Assembly (NCBI GenBank): GCA_016714495.1
Contig: JADKDU010000006.1
Span: 1-64,000, forward strand
Length of the DNA stretch: 64,000 bases
Source of the DNA: Hyphomonadaceae bacterium
GTDB lineage: Bacteria > Pseudomonadota > Alphaproteobacteria > Caulobacterales > Hyphomonadaceae
Direction: 5' to 3'
Shown one piece after another: positions 27,270 to 36,505 of the stretch. A model generated the notes under the pieces. That model searched no databases. It had not been told where the DNA came from and was given only the letters and a program-made list of their open reading frames with translations. Each line of letters opens with the position of its first letter. Position 1 is the first letter of the stretch. The translations under genes were made by a program, and so were the position numbers.

Positions 27270-28130
27270 ATGAGACTTGTCGGCGCCTTCGCATCCATGG
27301 CCATGATGGCCGCCTGCAGCGGCCCGCCCGCCGATACGATCGTTGCGACCTCGCAATCGAACGAACCCGCCACCGCCGCCAGCACCGCCTTGGCGACTCC
27401 CGGTCAGCAATCGGCCGACGCTGAACCTGCCCCGCCCGCCGAGGAGGAGGCGCCCTCCAGCAATCACGTCGCGCTCAAATATCTGATCGGCGACATCGAT
27501 CCCGCCAGCGATCCAATGTTCGCGAAGATCCCAGAGAAATATCTCGGCGGGAGCCGCTCCTGGGGCCACAAGGATGCGGTCGACGCCTTCGTCCGCATGG
27601 CGGAAGACGCCGCCGCCAACGGTTATGTGCTGAAAGCCGTCTCCGCGTTTCGCTCCTTCTCCGACCAGAAGAAGATCTGGGAAGACAAGTGGAACGGAAA
27701 GACGCTCGTCGGCGGCAAGAAACTGCCCGTCTCGACGCCGGATCCGAAAGACCGCGCGATCAAGATCCTCGAATTCTCGTCGATGCCCGCCACCTCGCGC
27801 CATCACTGGGGCACGGACTTCGACATCAACAATCTGAACAACAGCTATTTCAACACGCGCGACGGCAAGCGCATCTACGACTGGCTCACCCAGCACGCGC
27901 CCCAATACGGCTTCTGCCAGGTCTACTCAGCCAAGGGCGCAGACCGCCCCACAGGGTACGAAGAAGAAAAGTGGCACTGGTCCTACATGCCCGTCGCTTC
28001 CTGGTACCTGAAGCAATATCCGATCGACGTCGGCTATGAACGCATCACCGGCTTCGACGGCGCCACGTCCGCCAAGGACATCGACGTCATCAAGAACTAC
28101 GTCCAGGGCATCAATCCCGAGTGCAAATAG
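27270..28130 (+). CDS. D-alanyl-D-alanine carboxypeptidase, VanY family, lipoprotein
   Basis: A 286-aa M15B metallopeptidase trimming peptidoglycan stem peptides. A lipobox (MMAAC) at the N-terminus and a Pro/Ala-rich linker place it at the membrane. The zinc site appears as [11 protein letters not shown] (His and Asp ligands) and KWHWSY (catalytic Glu region and third His), with the substrate block [10 protein letters not shown] upstream. The ATG at 27270 follows GGAGACTGCG and gives the lipoprotein signal; the longer upstream frame does not. Confidence 0.87.
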   Translation: MRLVGAFASMAMMAACSGPPADTIVATSQSNEPATAASTALATPGQQSADAEPAPPAEEEAPSSNHVALKYLIGDIDPASDPMFAKIPEKYLGGSRSWGHKDAVDAFVRMAEDAAANGYVLKAVSAFRSFSDQKKIWEDKWNGKTLVGGKKLPVSTPDPKDRAIKILEFSSMPATSRHHWGTDFDINNLNNSYFNTRDGKRIYDWLTQHAPQYGFCQVYSAKGADRPTGYEEEKWHWSYMPVASWYLKQYPIDVGYERITGFDGATSAKDIDVIKNYVQGINPECK

Positions 28131-28221
28131 GACTTCCGGAACACTCGGTCGCCGCACACTGTTTGCGGAACGAGTTCTGTCGCGCATAAAGGCAGCCGGA
28201 AGCCGAAACGGACACCGGCCT

Positions 28222-28848
28222 ATGACGCACGACCATGACGATCATGACCACGACCATGATCACGACAACCGCTACACGGACATGCAGGCACGCGTGAAAG
28301 CGCTCGAAACCGTGCTCACGGAAAAAGGCCTGCTCGACCCCGCCGCCATCGACGCGATCGTCGAAGCCTACGAAACAAGAATCGGCCCTCGCAACGGCGC
28401 CCATGTCGTCGCAAGGGCCTGGACCGACCCCGCCTTCGCCGACTGGCTGAAGCGCGATGCAACCGCCGCGATCGCCAGCCTCGGCTATGCCGGCCGGCAG
28501 GGCGAACACATGCGCGCCGTCTTCAACACGCCCGACACGCACAACCTTGTCGTCTGCACGCTGTGCTCATGCTATCCTTGGTCGGTGCTCGGCCTGCCGC
28601 CAGTCTGGTACAAGGCCCCCGCCTATCGCTCGCGCGCCGTCATCGATCCGCGTGGCGTCCTCGCCGAATTCGGCGTCACCTTGCCAGCAGACAAGAAAAT
28701 CCGCGTCTGGGATTCAACTGCTGAACTCCGCTATCTCGTTATCCCCGAACGCCCGCCCGGCGCGAACGGCCTCAGCGAGGCTGATCTTGCGAAACTGGTC
28801 AGCCGCGATTCAATGATCGGCGCATCGATCGCGGGAGCGCCCACATGA
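28222..28848 (+). CDS. nthA: Nitrile hydratase alpha subunit, cobalt type
   Basis: Catalytic subunit converting nitriles to amides. The metal claw is VCTLCSC (Cys112, Cys115, Cys117); Thr at the second position is the mark of cobalt-type enzymes, where iron enzymes have Ser. The N-terminus is unusual: residues 3-15 are a His/Asp-rich stretch ([13 protein letters not shown]) that could bind Co or Ni. It overlaps the beta subunit by ATGA and the third gene is the activator, so this is a complete nthA-nthB-activator operon. Confidence 0.95.
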   Translation: MTHDHDDHDHDHDHDNRYTDMQARVKALETVLTEKGLLDPAAIDAIVEAYETRIGPRNGAHVVARAWTDPAFADWLKRDATAAIASLGYAGRQGEHMRAVFNTPDTHNLVVCTLCSCYPWSVLGLPPVWYKAPAYRSRAVIDPRGVLAEFGVTLPADKKIRVWDSTAELRYLVIPERPPGANGLSEADLAKLVSRDSMIGASIAGAPT

Positions 28849-29504
28849 ACGGCCCTCACGACCTCGGCGGCCAGATGGGCTTTGGACCGGTGGCGCCGGA
28901 AAAAGACGAGCCGTACTTCCATGCCGATTGGGAAAAACGCGCGCTCGGCCTCACCCTGTCCTCCGGCGCATTCGGCGCATGGACGATCGACGAAAGTCGC
29001 CATGCGCGCGAAAGCCTTCCACCCGCAACCTACCTCGCCGCCAGCTATTACGAGATCTGGACCCGCGCATTGGAAGTCCTGCTCGAACGCCACGGCTTTG
29101 CGACCCGCGCCGAAATTGATACCGGACACAAACAGTTCCCGCCGGCTGCACCGCGCCGCGTCCTGACAGCCGACAGGGTCGCCGCAACCCTCGCCCGAGG
29201 CGGCCCCTGCGGCCGCTCTGTCGACACCACGCCCCGCTTTAAGCCGGGCGACGCCGTACACACGCGCAACATCAACCCCAAGACTCACACGCGCCTGCCA
29301 CGCTATGCGCGCGCCCGAACCGGCGTCATCGAGGCGGTGCAAGGCGCCTACGTGTTCCCGGACGACAATGCCCACGGCAAGGGCGAGAGCCCGCAATGGG
29401 TCTACACCGTCGTGTTCGCCGGACCTGAGATCTGGGGCGAGGATGCAGACCCTACGCTCACCGTATCCATCGATGCGTGGGAGAGCTATCTTGAACCCGC
29501 CTGA
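28845..29504 (+). CDS. nthB: Nitrile hydratase beta subunit
   Basis: Non-catalytic partner that completes the active-site pocket. The 219-aa chain starts with [15 protein letters not shown], an almost universal beta-subunit opening. The C-terminal SH3-like barrel contains [29 protein letters not shown] and the ending [14 protein letters not shown]. The start overlaps the alpha stop, and the stop lies 14 bases inside the activator gene. Confidence 0.95.
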   Translation: MNGPHDLGGQMGFGPVAPEKDEPYFHADWEKRALGLTLSSGAFGAWTIDESRHARESLPPATYLAASYYEIWTRALEVLLERHGFATRAEIDTGHKQFPPAAPRRVLTADRVAATLARGGPCGRSVDTTPRFKPGDAVHTRNINPKTHTRLPRYARARTGVIEAVQGAYVFPDDNAHGKGESPQWVYTVVFAGPEIWGEDADPTLTVSIDAWESYLEPA

Positions 29505-29856
29505 CGCCATACTGACTCAATCGCCAGGCCTGCCGAGATCGCCCGATGGCGATCCGGTCTTCCCTGAACCATGGAATGCCGAAGCCTTCGCCATGACGGT
29601 TCACCTCCACGCCAAAGGCCTCTTCACCTGGAGCGAATGGGCCGCCGCACTGTCCGCGGAACTGCACAAGCCCGGCCGCGCCGAAAACGGCAGCGACTAT
29701 TTCGATTGCTGGGTCGCCGCCCTGTCAGGCCTGCTGACAACCAAAGGCGTCACCGACGCCGATGCGATCCTCGCCCTCCAGCACAGCTGGCAGCGCGCCG
29801 CCGAAGCGACACCGCACGGCCAGCCCATCGAACGCGCCAACGACCCGCTGGTATAA
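29491..29856 (+). CDS. Nitrile hydratase accessory (activator) protein
   Basis: A 121-aa protein similar to the N-terminal part of the beta subunit (FPEPWNAEAFAMTVHLHAKGLFTWSEW). This is typical of the small activators that deliver cobalt and help oxidise the claw cysteines. It has no ATG; TTG at 29491 is the best start because it keeps the family N-terminus and overlaps nthB by 14 bases, implying coupled translation. Confidence 0.85.
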   Translation: MNPPDAILTQSPGLPRSPDGDPVFPEPWNAEAFAMTVHLHAKGLFTWSEWAAALSAELHKPGRAENGSDYFDCWVAALSGLLTTKGVTDADAILALQHSWQRAAEATPHGQPIERANDPLV

Positions 29857-30115
29857 TCAGGGCGGTAGAGCGCAAGACATTCCGCCCCCTTGCGCTAAGA
29901 GGTCCGGCGGATTTTCATATTCCGGCGGGCCGGTGGCGAGTCGCCATTCATGAACCACATTATTCGCGCATTCACGTGCGGCGGCAGGGTGGAAAGCCGT
30001 CAAAGCTCATCGGTTCGTGTCCGTCGTTTTTGTATCCGCCGATGGTCGTTGGCGGGGATTGGCGCTAGTCGGAAGAACCGGCTCCAGAGAGGCGAGCTGC
30101 AAAGGGGGAATAATC

Positions 30116-30448
30116 ATGCGTCTGATGATCGCCGCCGGGGCCGTCCTGCTTGCCACGTCCACGCTCGCCGCCGCGCCATCGCACGCCCAGCAGGGCGGTG
30201 CATACATGTGGTGCACGGCGTGGACGGAGGGCGAGGCCGACAAGGCATACTACTACTCGGCGTTCTTCGCGGCCGGAGCATGGGAGGCCGAGCGGAAGGC
30301 TTTCGCATTCAAGGTCGAAGTCGAGAAGACCAGCACATCCAAAGTGAAGACGACGTGCATGGCGCCTGCGGAATACGACATGGCCGTAGCCACCCGAAAC
30401 GCCGCCATGAAAGGCGCGCCGGGCAAGGTGCTCAGCTGGGCAGGCTGA
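30116..30448 (+). CDS. Small exported protein of unknown function
   Basis: A 110-aa protein with a signal peptide (LMIAAGAVLLATSTLAAAPSHAQ) and a strong AAAGGGGGA ribosome site before 30116. The mature part is rich in Tyr, Trp and Lys (ADKAYYYSAFFAAGAWE) with two cysteines (MWCTAW, KTTCMAP) that could pair. I recognise no family. Confidence 0.6.
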   Translation: MRLMIAAGAVLLATSTLAAAPSHAQQGGAYMWCTAWTEGEADKAYYYSAFFAAGAWEAERKAFAFKVEVEKTSTSKVKTTCMAPAEYDMAVATRNAAMKGAPGKVLSWAG

Positions 30449-30523
30449 GGCCGCCCCGTCGAAATCCCGGTTGGCTCAACGTCGGATCCCTCTATGCTTG
30501 CGATGGTCAGTATAGGTTTACCG

Positions 30524-31519
30524 ATGCGTCTCTCGCTTGCTTTCGGCGCCGCGTTCGCCGCCGCCACGCTTGCGCTGCCCGCAACAGCGCAGCCCGCGCG
30601 TGCAGAGCAACCCCGCACCGCTGATGGACATCCCGACCTGCAAGGCCTGTGGTACGCGGCCTCAATCACCGGCCTCCAGCGCAACAAGAAAATCCAGGGC
30701 CTCGTCATTCCGCCCGACAAGGCGGATGAAACCATCAAGACGCTGACCCGCCCCGGCCCCGACGGCGTCTACGATCCCGACAATGACTATTTCAATCCCG
30801 ACCAGCTGCTCAGCGTGCGCGGGGAACTGCGCAGCTCGTGGCTCACCGAACCCGCCGACGGCCGCCTGCCCTATACGCGCCTTGCAACCAGCACGCTCGA
30901 ACGCATCGACGCACTCGAGACCTTTGGCTTCGATAATCCCGAAGAGCGCCCCGCCTGGGAGCGCTGCGTCTCCAGCCTCGGCCATCCGCCGATCATGGCG
31001 AACAGCTACGTCATCCCGCACCAGATCGTGCAGACACCCGACGCCATCGTTATCGCCACCGAAGACACGGATGGCGCGCGCATCATCCACCTCGCCGGCC
31101 CGCAGCCGCCCCAAGTCCTGCGCTCCCGCGGCGGCTATTCCGCGGGCCGCTGGGACGGCGACACGCTGATTGTCGAGACCACGCATGTCTCAGCGCCGGA
31201 CCCCACCGGCGTCGTCTACCGCGGGCCCATCCCGCTTACCGAAGCTAGCCGTACGATCGAACGCTTCACGCTCCTCGCACCGAGCGAAATCCTCTACCGC
31301 TTCACCGTCGAGGACCCCGCCCTCTTCACCGCCCCCTGGAGCGCCGAATACGTGCTCAGGCGCCACCCCGACAAATTCCACGAATACGCCTGCCACGAAG
31401 GCAACTACGCCATCGTCAACGCCCTCACCGCCGCCCGGCTGGGCCGCCAGTCAGACAAGGCCGCAGACGATAAGAGGCAGGCGAAAGAAGAGAAAAAAGC
31501 GGCGAACGCAGCCGAATAA
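30524..31519 (+). CDS. Exported protein of unknown function, paralogue of 16831-17940
   Basis: A 331-aa protein with a signal peptide (LAFGAAFAAATLALPATAQP). It has DGHPDLQGLWYAASITGLQR at the mature N-terminus and WSAEYVLRRHPDKFHEYACHEGNY near the end, the two blocks shared with the other family member in this window. The C-terminus is a lysine-rich tail (QAKEEKKAANA). Function unknown. The ATG at 30494 is an alternative start, but the signal peptide fits 30524 better. Confidence 0.75.
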   Translation: MRLSLAFGAAFAAATLALPATAQPARAEQPRTADGHPDLQGLWYAASITGLQRNKKIQGLVIPPDKADETIKTLTRPGPDGVYDPDNDYFNPDQLLSVRGELRSSWLTEPADGRLPYTRLATSTLERIDALETFGFDNPEERPAWERCVSSLGHPPIMANSYVIPHQIVQTPDAIVIATEDTDGARIIHLAGPQPPQVLRSRGGYSAGRWDGDTLIVETTHVSAPDPTGVVYRGPIPLTEASRTIERFTLLAPSEILYRFTVEDPALFTAPWSAEYVLRRHPDKFHEYACHEGNYAIVNALTAARLGRQSDKAADDKRQAKEEKKAANAAE

Positions 31520-31553
31520 TTGCACACAGCCTGGGCGAGCCTATCTTTCGCAC

Positions 31554-32006
31554 ATGGCCAAACGCCCAACCACCTTCTTCACCGTCGGCTACGAACACAC
31601 GACGCTGCCCGGCCTCATCGCGGGTCTTAAGGCCGCCGGCGTCACGCGCATCATCGACACGCGCGACGTCGCCAATTCCCGCCGCGCCGGCTTCTCCAAG
31701 AAACTGCTCGCCGCCAGCCTCGAGGAGGAGGGTATCGGCTACATCCATCTCCGCCCGCTCGGCACGCCCAAGGCCGGGCGCGAGGCCAACCGCGCCGGCC
31801 TCATGGACGAGTTCCGCCGCATCTACGAAGCCAGCTTCATGCGTCCTGAAGCCCAGCTCGCGCTCCTCGAAGCCGAAGAACTCATCTGCGCCCAACCCAC
31901 CGCCCTCCTTTGCTTCTGCGGCGACGGCGCGAAGTGCCACCGCCACCGCATCGCACAAGCGCTCGAAGAGAAGGGCCTGAAGCGCAAAGAGATCGCATTC
32001 CGCTAG
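31554..32006 (+). CDS. DUF488 family protein
   Basis: A 150-aa protein with the DUF488 opening TFFTVGYEHTTLPGLIAGL, the internal IIDTRDVANSRRAGFSK and the C-terminal CFCGDGAKCHRHRIAQAL. This Cys-x-Cys...Cys-His-Arg motif is the family hallmark. Activity is not established; the conserved Cys/His suggests metal or nucleotide chemistry. It begins 34 bases after the preceding gene's stop and may be cotranscribed. Confidence 0.85.
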   Translation: MAKRPTTFFTVGYEHTTLPGLIAGLKAAGVTRIIDTRDVANSRRAGFSKKLLAASLEEEGIGYIHLRPLGTPKAGREANRAGLMDEFRRIYEASFMRPEAQLALLEAEELICAQPTALLCFCGDGAKCHRHRIAQALEEKGLKRKEIAFR

Positions 32007-32021
32007 ACGCGCTCACCACAG

Positions 32022-32051
32022 ACAAAAAAGGGGAGGCTCGCGCCTCCCCTT
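32022..32051 (-). terminator. Intrinsic terminator of the methyltransferase-like gene
   Basis: Perfect 10-bp stem (32028-32037 with 32042-32051) with loop TCGC. On the minus strand it is followed by TTTT. It is 23 bases beyond the stop at 32074 and may also stop the convergent DUF488 transcript. Confidence 0.85.
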
Positions 32052-32073
32052 CCTCAGTCCGGTACGAAGCCGA

Positions 32074-32850
32074 TCAACCCGGCTTCTTGAACTTCAGGAT
32101 GAACTGGTCCGTCTTGCCGCGAATGCTCGGGTCGAAGATCGTCTTCGTGCCGTCATCCGCCGGGTTGCGCAGTACGCCCGACGAACCGACGAACTGGAAG
32201 CCCGCAGCCAGGACTTCCGCCTTCACCTTGGCTTCGTCGATACGGTGGTTCTCGGCGCTGAACTCCTGGCCCTTCGCGATCTGGTGATCGAGCACGATGT
32301 AGATCCCGCCTGGCTTGAGCGCATTCAGCACCGCCTTGTTAGCGGCATTGATGTCGAGGTTGCGGCCAGGATTGTGCAGGTCGTGATAGTTCTGCGAGGT
32401 CCACACCAGGTCCAGCGGCTCTGGATTCGCGAGCGTGGCGTAGTTCGAGATGACCACCTTCACGTTGCCGTAGTTGGCGGGGTCGGCCACGACTGCCGCG
32501 AGCGGCGCCGCTGGCGGCGGCTGGCCTTCGCGCTGCACGGGCGCGCTGGCGAAGGCATAGACCTTGCCGGTCGGGCCGACGGCCTTCGACAGGATCCGCG
32601 TCATGTAGCCGCCGCCGGGAACCAGCTCTCCGACCTTGTCGCCGGGTTGCACTTCGCCGAACGCCACCATCTCGGCCGGCTTGCGGTTCACATCGCGATC
32701 CTTGTCCGCCTGCGGGCGGGCCGGATCGGCGACAGCCGCGACGATATTTGCGGACGTCGCCGTCACCGGCGCTCCGCCGCCCATCGTTTCGCAAGCAGCC
32801 GTTGCAAGCAGCGCCGCCACGGCCAGCGACCGCATAAGAGTCATACGCAT
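32074..32850 (-). CDS. Exported class I methyltransferase-fold lipoprotein
   Basis: A 258-aa protein with lipobox TAAC (Cys20) followed by a methyltransferase-like Rossmann region: VGELVPGGGYMTRILSKAVG resembles motif I, then LDLVWTSQNYHDLH and LKPGGIYIVLDHQ resemble motifs IV/V. The fold is that of SAM-dependent methyltransferases, but the periplasm contains no SAM, so export of such a domain is odd. Homologues with the same signal occur in sphingomonads and Caulobacterales. It could be a non-SAM binding protein or have an overlooked cytoplasmic location. Confidence 0.72.
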   Translation of the reverse strand: MRMTLMRSLAVAALLATAACETMGGGAPVTATSANIVAAVADPARPQADKDRDVNRKPAEMVAFGEVQPGDKVGELVPGGGYMTRILSKAVGPTGKVYAFASAPVQREGQPPPAAPLAAVVADPANYGNVKVVISNYATLANPEPLDLVWTSQNYHDLHNPGRNLDINAANKAVLNALKPGGIYIVLDHQIAKGQEFSAENHRIDEAKVKAEVLAAGFQFVGSSGVLRNPADDGTKTIFDPSIRGKTDQFILKFKKPG

Positions 32851-32945
32851 GAGTGTCCTCCCAGTGATATCCGCACCCGTCTGGCCGGATCATTGCGGGG
32901 ACACCTAGCGCGCCGGGCGAGCGGCGCCAATTAACGCTCGCGCGA

Positions 32946-33788
32946 TCACTCAGCTATGCGCGGGGCCAGAAACGAGGGAATTGTCTGCCGCAAACGCCCG
33001 CCCACGCGGATCGGCTCGATGCGCAGGGCAAGCCCGCTGACATCATCCGACTCGACAAACACGCCGCACAGCGTCGCCGGACCCTCCGCCGGCGCCTTGC
33101 GCTCGGTCGGCAGTCGCGTAGCGGCGCGCTGCACAAGCGGGCCCTTTTTCATGCCGATCACGCTGTCATAATCCCCACACATGCCCGCATCGGTCATGTA
33201 CGCCGTGCCGCCGGCAAGAATGTGCGCATCCGCTGTCGGCACATGGGTATGCGCGCCCACCACCAGCGTCGCGCGCCCGTCGCAATAGTGACCCATAATG
33301 TACTTCTCGGCCGTCGCCTCCGCGTGCATCTCGACGATCACTGCATCGGCGACCTGCCGCAACGGCGCTTCATCCAGCGCGCGCTGCACCCCCTGGATCG
33401 GATCGTCCAGCGACTCCATGAAGGCCGAGCCGTGGATCTGGATCACGAACACCCGCTGCCCGACCGCCGTCGTGAATAGCTGCGCCCCGCGCCCGGGAAT
33501 GTTCAGCGTCTGCGGATAATTGAACGGGCGCAGCAGCCGCGTCTCGCGCTCTATGAAGGTCAGCGCCTCGGCCTGGTCCCACGAATGATTGCCCAGCGTG
33601 ATGCAGTCCGCGCCTGCATCGAAAATCTCGGCGGCGGTCGACGCGGTTATGCCGAACCCGCCCGCCGCGTTCTCGCCATTCACGACGACGAAGTCGAGCT
33701 TCAGCTCACGGCGCACGCGCGGAAGATATTCGGAGACGGCTGCACGGCCTGCCCGGCCCACCACATCGCCGAAAAACCCGAGTCGCAT
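32946..33788 (-). CDS. YmdB-type metallophosphoesterase
   Basis: A 280-aa metallophosphoesterase of the TIGR00282/YmdB family. Metal-binding motifs are GFFGDVVGRAG, VVNGENAAGG, TLGNHSWDQ and the His pair in VGAHTHVPTAD. YmdB of Bacillus hydrolyses 2',3'-cyclic nucleotides and affects RNA decay and biofilm state. The ATG at 33788 follows GGGAG, which supports it over the GTG at 33794. Confidence 0.88.
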   Translation of the reverse strand: MRLGFFGDVVGRAGRAAVSEYLPRVRRELKLDFVVVNGENAAGGFGITASTAAEIFDAGADCITLGNHSWDQAEALTFIERETRLLRPFNYPQTLNIPGRGAQLFTTAVGQRVFVIQIHGSAFMESLDDPIQGVQRALDEAPLRQVADAVIVEMHAEATAEKYIMGHYCDGRATLVVGAHTHVPTADAHILAGGTAYMTDAGMCGDYDSVIGMKKGPLVQRAATRLPTERKAPAEGPATLCGVFVESDDVSGLALRIEPIRVGGRLRQTIPSFLAPRIAE

Positions 33789-33879
33789 GCGCACTCCCTG
33801 CTACGGACCCCCGGTCCGGCCATCTGACCGAGCCCTTACAGGAGCCCAGCCCCAAGGGCAAATCGGGCGGAACGCCGCG

Positions 33880-34074
33880 TCAGGACGGCGTAATGCGCAG
33901 CATCCGCTTCAACGCTTCCCTGTCGCGGTCGCTCAGGTTGACGAATTTGGTCTGCGGGCTGCCGTTGAAAGTGATGTGCACCGCGCCGTCCTTGTCGAAA
34001 TACGCCCAGGCGATGTTCTCGACATTGATGACGGTCGTCGCCCCCTCATGCGTGAAACTGATGCTGCTCGCCAT
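33880..34074 (-). CDS. Small conserved protein of unknown function
   Basis: A 64-aa protein with beta-strand-rich sequence (NIAWAYFDKDGAVHITF) and a C-terminal helix (DRDREALKRML). The pattern resembles small bacterial proteins built of a single beta-sheet plus helix. A clear GGGAGGG ribosome site precedes the ATG at 34074. No function can be assigned. Confidence 0.6.
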   Translation of the reverse strand: MASSISFTHEGATTVINVENIAWAYFDKDGAVHITFNGSPQTKFVNLSDRDREALKRMLRITPS

Positions 34075-34142
34075 GTGTCCCTCCCGGCTTGAGGACCACA
34101 TTCACGCGCACAACGCCCGGCGCGGTCAACCGCGCTCCCGCC

Positions 34143-34589
34143 TCAGTAGACCCTCTCGATCCGGTCGATCGCGTGGATTTCCCCACCGCGGCAGAAGAAG
34201 CTGATCTTCTTGTAGAGCAGCTCGGGCGCGGGCTCGCGATAGGCCAGCCGCCCTGCAACCGGCGCCGTCGGCGCCGTGCGGATCTCCAGCACCAGCGTGT
34301 CCCCCGTCGACGCCGCCGACTTCAGCACCACCGCCGTATCCGTTGCCTCGACCAGCCGCACATCGACATGCAGCTCGCGCGCCGCCCGTCCCGGCCCCGG
34401 CATGTGATTGACCCACGCATTGGCCTCGGCGATCCGGTGCGGGCACGCAAACTGCGCCAGCGCCTGTCCCGTGGTCTTCGGCGCAGGCGGCCCAGCTTGT
34501 GGCGCCGCATTCGCGCAACTCGCCGTGAACACCGCCAATACCGCGAGAAATGCCCGAGATTGCAATGCCTTCTCCCGAATCAGGTGCAT
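34143..34589 (-). CDS. Exported protein of unknown function
   Basis: A 148-aa protein with a hydrophobic leader ending in TASCANA, a probable signal peptide or lipobox. The mature region has paired cysteines (FACPHRIAEAN, FFCRGGEIHAI) and ends in IDRIERVY. It is alone between a small gene and the divergent msrP. No family recognised. Confidence 0.55.
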   Translation of the reverse strand: MHLIREKALQSRAFLAVLAVFTASCANAAPQAGPPAPKTTGQALAQFACPHRIAEANAWVNHMPGPGRAARELHVDVRLVEATDTAVVLKSAASTGDTLVLEIRTAPTAPVAGRLAYREPAPELLYKKISFFCRGGEIHAIDRIERVY

Positions 34590-34751
34590 CCCGAGGCTAG
34601 CATGCGCCCCCGCCTCTGTAGGATAAGCTTGAGCGCTGACGTATATCCGGAATGTCCCGCCCGCCGCCGTGGAACAGAAACAACAGAACACGGTTGATCG
34701 GCTGGAACCCGACCGACGTATAAACACGACGCAGATCGAAAGGACCGCGAG

Positions 34752-35765
34752 ATGGAGCTGAAGTTCCGCCGCAACCCGGACTACCAGTCGCTTCGTGAGG
34801 AGATGACGCCCGAGCACATGTTCATGGATCGCCGCCACATACTCACCGCCGCCGGCTTTCTCGGCGCGGGCTCGATCCTCGGCGCTCTGCCCGCCTGCTC
34901 CGAACCGCAGCAGACCACAGCCAAGGTTTCCGCCGCCGCTGGCGGCCATCCCGCACCCGGCGCCGCGCTGAAAGCAAAGAAGGCCGCCTACACCGTCGCT
35001 GACCAGAGCACGATCGAGGATGCGTTCCGGGGCTACTGCAACTTCTACGAGTTTGGCACGAACAAGAGCGACCCGCCGCGCTACGCCGACATGATGAAAG
35101 TCTCGCCTTGGGAAGTCACCGTCGAAGGCGAAACCGACGCGCCCGGCAAATACGCCCTGAAAGACCTGATCGATTATTCGAAACTCGAAGAGCGCGTCTA
35201 TCGCCACCGCTGCGTCGAAGCCTGGTCGATGGTCGTGCCGTGGATCGGGGTGCCGATGGCTGGCGTCATCACCAAGCTCAAGCCGAAATCCACCGCGAAA
35301 TTCGTGCAGTTCGAAACCTACATGAACCGGAAGGAAATGCCTGGCCTCGGTCGTCCCGTCCTGCGCTGGCCCTACACCGAAGGCCTGCGCCTCGACGAGG
35401 CGATGAACGAGCTTCCCCTCTTCGCGGTCGGCGCCTATGGCAAGGCGCTCGCGAAGCAGAACGGCGCGCCGCTGCGCACGGTCCTGCCATGGAAGTACGG
35501 CTACAAGGCCACGAAATCGATCGTGAAGATCCGCTTCCTTGCCGACCAGCCGGCCACCGCCTGGAACAAGGCCAACGCCAACGAATACGGCTTCTATTCA
35601 AACGTGAACCCCGAAGCGCCTCACCCGCGTTGGAGCCAGGCGAGCGAACGCGTCATCGGCGGCAAGGGCGGCTTCAACGAACGTCGCAACACCGAGATAT
35701 TCAACGGCTACGCCAAACAGGTGGCTGCGCTCTACGCCGGCATGGACCTGCAGGTAAACCGCTAG
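34752..35765 (+). CDS. msrP: Periplasmic protein-methionine-sulfoxide reductase, molybdopterin subunit
   Basis: Repairs oxidised methionines in periplasmic proteins with electrons from the membrane subunit MsrQ. The Tat motif is MDRRHILTAAGF (near 25-36), the Mo-ligand cysteine is in YRHRCVEAWSM (Cys154), and the family blocks VPWIGVPMAG and PWKYGYKATKSIVKIRF are present. The length of 337 aa is normal. msrQ starts 4 bases after the stop. Confidence 0.95.
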   Translation: MELKFRRNPDYQSLREEMTPEHMFMDRRHILTAAGFLGAGSILGALPACSEPQQTTAKVSAAAGGHPAPGAALKAKKAAYTVADQSTIEDAFRGYCNFYEFGTNKSDPPRYADMMKVSPWEVTVEGETDAPGKYALKDLIDYSKLEERVYRHRCVEAWSMVVPWIGVPMAGVITKLKPKSTAKFVQFETYMNRKEMPGLGRPVLRWPYTEGLRLDEAMNELPLFAVGAYGKALAKQNGAPLRTVLPWKYGYKATKSIVKIRFLADQPATAWNKANANEYGFYSNVNPEAPHPRWSQASERVIGGKGGFNERRNTEIFNGYAKQVAALYAGMDLQVNR

Positions 35766-35768
35766 GGC

Positions 35769-36422
35769 ATGGCCGGTAATCCCTACCTCCGCGCCTTTGG
35801 CAAGACCTGGATGAAGCCGCTGACGCTGATCGCGCTCATCGCGCCGTTCGCGTACCTCGCCTTCCTCTGGACGATGATGCTGACCAACACCGACCCCTAC
35901 ATCATGGGGTTCAACCCGGTTCAGTGGACGCATCACTATCTCGGCGACACCGCCATCCGCATCCTGCTGGTCACGCTCGCCATCTCGCCGATCCGCGACA
36001 TCACGGGCTGGCAGCCTATCGCCCTGATCCGCCGCCGGATCGGCCTCGCCGCCTTCTTCTACGCCTTCCTGCACATGCTCGCCTATCTTGGTCTTGACCG
36101 CGAATGGTCGCTCGCCAAGCTGTGGGAAGACGTGGTGCTGCGCACTTACATCATGCTCGGCATGGCTGCGCTCGTCCTGATGATCCCGCTCGCCGTCACC
36201 TCCACCAACGGCATGATCCGCCGCCTCGGCCGCAAGACGTGGGACCGCATCCACTGGCTCATTTTCCCCCTCGCGATCCTCGCGATCGCGCACAACCTGC
36301 TGATGGTGAAGGCCATTGATGGCGATCCGACCATCCACGCCGTCATCCTCGCCGTGCTGCTGTTGTGGCGCATGGGCCGCTGGGGGATGAAGCGCTTCAA
36401 GCCCGCCGAAGCGGCAACCTAG
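35769..36422 (+). CDS. msrQ: MsrQ heme-binding membrane subunit
   Basis: A 217-aa inner-membrane b-type cytochrome feeding quinol or flavin electrons to MsrP. About six hydrophobic helices carry conserved histidines (WTHHYLGD, FLHMLAYLGLD, RIHWLIFPLAILAIAHNLLM) for heme binding. Together with msrP it forms a two-gene operon that senses and repairs oxidative damage such as that from hypochlorous acid. Confidence 0.93.
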   Translation: MAGNPYLRAFGKTWMKPLTLIALIAPFAYLAFLWTMMLTNTDPYIMGFNPVQWTHHYLGDTAIRILLVTLAISPIRDITGWQPIALIRRRIGLAAFFYAFLHMLAYLGLDREWSLAKLWEDVVLRTYIMLGMAALVLMIPLAVTSTNGMIRRLGRKTWDRIHWLIFPLAILAIAHNLLMVKAIDGDPTIHAVILAVLLLWRMGRWGMKRFKPAEAAT

Positions 36423-36505
36423 CGCTCGCGCAGCGTCAGTTCGCCCACGCGCTGTTCGCGCCAGCCGCAAAGTGATAGATTGCCCCATAGATCATGGGAG
36501 ATCAG

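Noticed and set aside
35598..36488. 296-codon minus-strand frame
   Set aside because: Shadow of msrP/msrQ; His/Asp-rich sequence typical of antisense translation.
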